Part shown: one piece after another, positions 61,257-64,000 of the stretch
Numbering within the stretch: the first letter of the stretch is position 1
How the letters are laid out: each line of letters opens with the position of its first letter
DNA from: Gimesia fumaroli
GTDB taxonomy: Bacteria > Planctomycetota > Planctomycetia > Planctomycetales > Planctomycetaceae
Direction of reading: 5' to 3'
NCBI RefSeq assembly: GCF_007754425.1
Contig: NZ_CP037452.1
Coordinates: 7,295,164 to 7,359,163, forward strand
Length of the DNA stretch: 64,000 nucleotides
Program-made: the position numbers and the translations under genes
Notes under the pieces: model-generated
Database searches by the model: none
Seen by the model: the letters and a program-made list of their open reading frames with translations, nothing else
What the model was told of the DNA's origin: nothing

Positions 61257-63173
61257 CTATGCAGCGCGCTTGAAGTGTTCCTGAGACCGTTTTGTTGAAG
61301 ACGATTGAAATTCCGGGAGAATTCTCTGTATTTCTTCCAGGATCTGATGTGAGGGTTGCTCGGTCAGATCCGACAGGCGTTCGAATGCTTCGCGAATGAA
61401 CTGTTCGCTGAAACTGACCTTCTCTGCGACCATGATTTTGGGATGACACGTTGGCAGATGTTTTTCCCCGTCCACGTGCAACTCTTCGTAGAGTTTTTCG
61501 CCGGGACGCAGGCCGGTGAATTGGATTTCGATATCTTCTCCCAGCTTCAAGCCGGATAATTGCACCAGGTCGGCAGCCAGATCCACAATCCGGACCGGTT
61601 CTCCCATATCAAGTACAAATATTTCGCCGCCACGGCCCATGGCGCCCGCCTGAATAACCAGTTGGGATGCCTCGGGAATGGTCATAAAATACCGTTGCAT
61701 TCGCTCGTCGGTCACCGTCACCGGGCCGCCATTTTGAATCTGCTGTGTAAAGATCGGGACCACACTGCCTGCAGAACCTAATACATTTCCGAAGCGAACA
61801 GTCACAAAATGGCACTTGGAGTGTGCTGCCAGAGATTGCACATACAGCTCGGCGATTCGCTTGTTGGCTCCCATGACATTCGTCGGATTGACTGCTTTGT
61901 CAGAAGAAATCATCACGAACGAGCCGACTTCAAATTCTTCTGCCAGATCGGCGAGACGTTTTGTCGCCAACGAAATATTTTTGACGGCTTCTCCCGGGTT
62001 ACTTTCCATCAGCGGAACGTGCTTATAAGCGGCCGCATGAAACAGAATATCAGGCTGATATTCGCTCATGACCGCCCTGATCCGTTTGGAGTCGTTGATA
62101 TCGGCAATGACCACATCAAATCGCCCATGATATCCGAGTTTGACTAATTCCCGTTCGAGATAAAACTGGCTGTTTTCAGAACGATCTACGAGGATTAAAC
62201 GTTTTGGCGAAAACTGTAACAACTGACGACAGATTTCCGAGCCGATACTTCCCGCACTACCGGTTACCATCAGCACACGGTCATCCATCCAGTCACGAAT
62301 ATTCTGCATATCCAGTTCAACGGGCTCCCTGCCTAACAAGTCTTCAATGCAAACCGGACGGGGTTTCATCTCAACTTTGCCGGACAAGAGTTGTTGATAA
62401 CTGGGCAGCACCTGGACCTGAATCTGCGCGGAATTGCCAGCTTCCACAAGCTGACGTATGGTCTTGCCTGGAATTTCATCGGCAGGCAATAAAATATCTG
62501 AAACAGCATACCGCTGTGCCAGCGAACACATTTCCTCCAAGGATCCCAAAACGGGGATTCCATTGATGCGTGTTCCCAGACGATTGGGATGATCATCCAG
62601 AAAACCGACGACCTTCAAGCATGAATTCTTATTTCGCTCAATGATGCGAAGTAAAGCCGCTCCCGACTCGTTTGCTCCGACGATGAAGGTGGGCTTCCAG
62701 TCGTTCTGCTGCCGCAGGATACGTCCGCTATCCTGAACGATGCGAATTCCAGCACACACACCACAGACCGCCAGTATGGTGGAACCCCAGTCAATCAGAA
62801 AGACAGAACGGGGAATCATAATTCTGGTGTAAATTAAGTAATCGATTATCGCGAGGGCAGCTGAACTCAAGGTGACCGCCTTCGCCAGATTGAGTAAATC
62901 GAGGACAGTAATATAGCGACTACGGATTTTATAAACGCCGCTCCACCAGAAGGTCAGCGTTTTCAAGCCAACGGCCCAAAGTACCGTCGAGCGGAACATA
63001 CGAAAGCCATTTTCTCCCAGTACGCCGTCTACATTGAAAGAACCTTCGAAGCGCAGCCAGAACGAGAGGTAATAAATTGCGCAAAAGATCGGCAAAAATA
63101 CGACCATCCAAAAAAGTTGGCGGCGCGTTACACTCGATTGCAGTAACCAATTTGATTTTGGTTTGGAGTCCAA
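61257..63173 (-). CDS. CapD/WbpM-type nucleotide-sugar 4,6-dehydratase (membrane)
   Basis: The 638-aa product has an N-terminal membrane part of about four helices, a Rossmann-like middle (FIVGANESGAALLRII, GFLDDHPNRLGTRINGIPVL) and the dehydratase domain with VTGSAGSIGSEICRQL, ADINDSKRIRAVM, HAAAYKHVPLMESNP and SSDKAVNPTNVMGANKR, the Ser-Met/Lys region typical of FlaA1/PglF/CapD. It ends with a polar helical tail. It likely makes UDP-sugar precursors for surface polysaccharide. Confidence 0.94.
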   Translation of the reverse strand: MDSKPKSNWLLQSSVTRRQLFWMVVFLPIFCAIYYLSFWLRFEGSFNVDGVLGENGFRMFRSTVLWAVGLKTLTFWWSGVYKIRSRYITVLDLLNLAKAVTLSSAALAIIDYLIYTRIMIPRSVFLIDWGSTILAVCGVCAGIRIVQDSGRILRQQNDWKPTFIVGANESGAALLRIIERNKNSCLKVVGFLDDHPNRLGTRINGIPVLGSLEEMCSLAQRYAVSDILLPADEIPGKTIRQLVEAGNSAQIQVQVLPSYQQLLSGKVEMKPRPVCIEDLLGREPVELDMQNIRDWMDDRVLMVTGSAGSIGSEICRQLLQFSPKRLILVDRSENSQFYLERELVKLGYHGRFDVVIADINDSKRIRAVMSEYQPDILFHAAAYKHVPLMESNPGEAVKNISLATKRLADLAEEFEVGSFVMISSDKAVNPTNVMGANKRIAELYVQSLAAHSKCHFVTVRFGNVLGSAGSVVPIFTQQIQNGGPVTVTDERMQRYFMTIPEASQLVIQAGAMGRGGEIFVLDMGEPVRIVDLAADLVQLSGLKLGEDIEIQFTGLRPGEKLYEELHVDGEKHLPTCHPKIMVAEKVSFSEQFIREAFERLSDLTEQPSHQILEEIQRILPEFQSSSTKRSQEHFKRAA

Positions 63174-63545
63174 CCTTAGCTCCTAATGTCTTAAGTCCCG
63201 ATCCAAGAACTAGCTGGACCAGAAAGTATATACAAAACTACACCCTTCTCCTGAGATGGTTCGGAGCAGGACCGGGTTAATACCAATTTTCAGTAATTTG
63301 CGTCAACATCAAAATTCTTAAGAACTGCCCAGCAAATACCTTGTCTTCTTAATAAACTGAAATCCCTCTTTCAGGGACTGAAATGACTCACTAGTGAAAG
63401 CGACCCCAAAGCAAAACAGGGAATGAGTCTGAATTGCAGTCGCAGTTAAACATGGGGACTGGTCGCTTTTCCGATTTTGGTTGATTATGATAGTACATAG
63501 TCAAAGCTGTTTTCTGACTCAACTAGATAAACTGTAAGGTATAAC
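63174..63545. other. Divergent intergenic region
   Basis: This 372-base spacer lies between the leftward capD-like gene and the rightward amidotransferase gene and should hold both promoters. No RNA gene or coding frame was recognised. Confidence 0.55.
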
Positions 63546-64000
63546 GTGATTTTCGTTCTCGATAACTATGACTCATTTACCTATAACCTTGTGCAAAGGT
63601 TTGGGGAAATCGATCCCAGCCTGGACATTCAGGTCGTCCGAAATAATCAGACGTCCATCGAAGAAATAGAGCAGAGTGCTCCCGAAAAAATCATCATTTC
63701 TCCGGGCCCCTGTACTCCCGGAGAAGCGGGGCTTTCTAAGGGGATTATTGAATATTTTGCCGGGAAAATTCCCATTTTGGGTGTTTGCCTGGGTCACCAG
63801 TGCATTGCCGAGGTCTTTGGAGCCAAAGTTGTTCGTGCCAATCGGCTGATGCACGGCAAAGTATCGCTGGTACACCATGATGGGAGGGGCGTGTTTCAAA
63901 ATATTCGCTCTCCTTTTCAGGCGACCCGCTATCACAGCCTGATTGTACCAGAAGAAACCTGCCCGGAAGAACTTGAGGTCTGTGCCTGGGTGGAAGAAGC
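63546..64000 (+). CDS. trpG/pabA: Glutamine amidotransferase of anthranilate/aminodeoxychorismate synthase (cut by window edge)
   Basis: The frame starts with GTG at 63546 (AAGG 8 bases upstream) and is still open at the window end, so about 151 residues are present. Class I GATase motifs are present: FVLDNYDSFTYNLVQ, IIISPGPCTPGEAG and the nucleophile elbow GVCLGHQ; the C-terminal His-Glu pair has not been reached. It supplies ammonia for anthranilate or aminodeoxychorismate synthesis. TrpG and PabA cannot be told apart here. Confidence 0.92.
   Translation, partial: MIFVLDNYDSFTYNLVQRFGEIDPSLDIQVVRNNQTSIEEIEQSAPEKIIISPGPCTPGEAGLSKGIIEYFAGKIPILGVCLGHQCIAEVFGAKVVRANRLMHGKVSLVHHDGRGVFQNIRSPFQATRYHSLIVPEETCPEELEVCAWVEE

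Noticed and set aside
63573..63935. Leftward 120-codon frame at the right edge
   Set aside because: It is the antisense shadow of the TrpG/PabA amidotransferase gene, whose active-site motifs are read on the plus strand.

Overview
The window is a piece of a planctomycete chromosome, probably Gimesia or a close relative (inferred from gene content: a DUF255/YyaL thioredoxin protein fused to a DsbD-type domain, PQQ-propeller proteins, a short SecA-like protein, secreted Tat-type hydrolases). It carries one integrated siphovirus-type prophage of about 41.5 kb. Host genes occupy 1-6989 and 48490-64000.

The prophage (6963-48460) sits in the 3' end of the pyruvate kinase gene. Its borders are two exact 26-bp direct repeats (attL 6963-6988, attR 48435-48460). 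The repeat re-creates the last codons of pyk, so pyruvate kinase stays intact and only its stop changes (TAG in the lysogen, TAA after excision). From left to right it holds: an integrase gene broken by an IS66-family element; an excisionase-like gene; small regulators (a 59-aa ribbon-helix-helix protein and a stand-alone LexA-type DNA-binding domain); an AT-rich accessory block with membrane and secreted proteins (12.3-15.6 kb); a DNA methyltransferase; a sulfotransferase and a glycosyltransferase; tail-tip proteins with a repeated module; the tape measure; a tail-chaperone pair with a probable -1 frameshift; tail and head genes; major capsid; protease/scaffold; portal; gpW-like protein; terminase; a lysis-like cassette; a forward-strand gene with a nucleoside deoxyribosyltransferase/TIR-like fold; nucleases; a replication module (prim-pol/DUF3987, SF2 helicase, DUF669, Sak4-like ATPase, HD hydrolase); and an early block of small, partly duplicated orphan genes with short repeats next to attR. 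Most genes read leftward, in early (48.0 to 37.8 kb) and late (36.7 to 15.6 kb) clusters.

The clearest results read directly from the bases are these. (1) An intact IS66 element, 2462 bp with an 8-bp target duplication, cuts the integrase after His336 and separates it from its catalytic tyrosine; removing the element and one duplication copy restores a perfect 366-codon gene. (2) Two 57-bp copies of a palindrome-containing module lie before the lysis/packaging cluster and before the gpW/portal/capsid cluster, and look like late control sites. (3) The tail chaperone has a -1 frame extension with a conserved-looking C-terminal domain. (4) A glycosyltransferase-sulfotransferase pair sits at the end of the virion gene cluster. 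(5) Several accessory genes, including the NDT/TIR-like protein and a DUF2335 two-gene cassette, are candidates for undescribed defence or lysogenic-conversion functions.

The host genes on the right encode a PQQ-propeller protein, a malate/lactate dehydrogenase, a thioredoxin-like protein, a beta-class DNA methyltransferase, a short SecA, an RND/MMPL exporter, a ribose-type ABC transporter (rbsB-rbsA-rbsC), a CapD/WbpM-type sugar-nucleotide dehydratase and the start of a TrpG/PabA amidotransferase.
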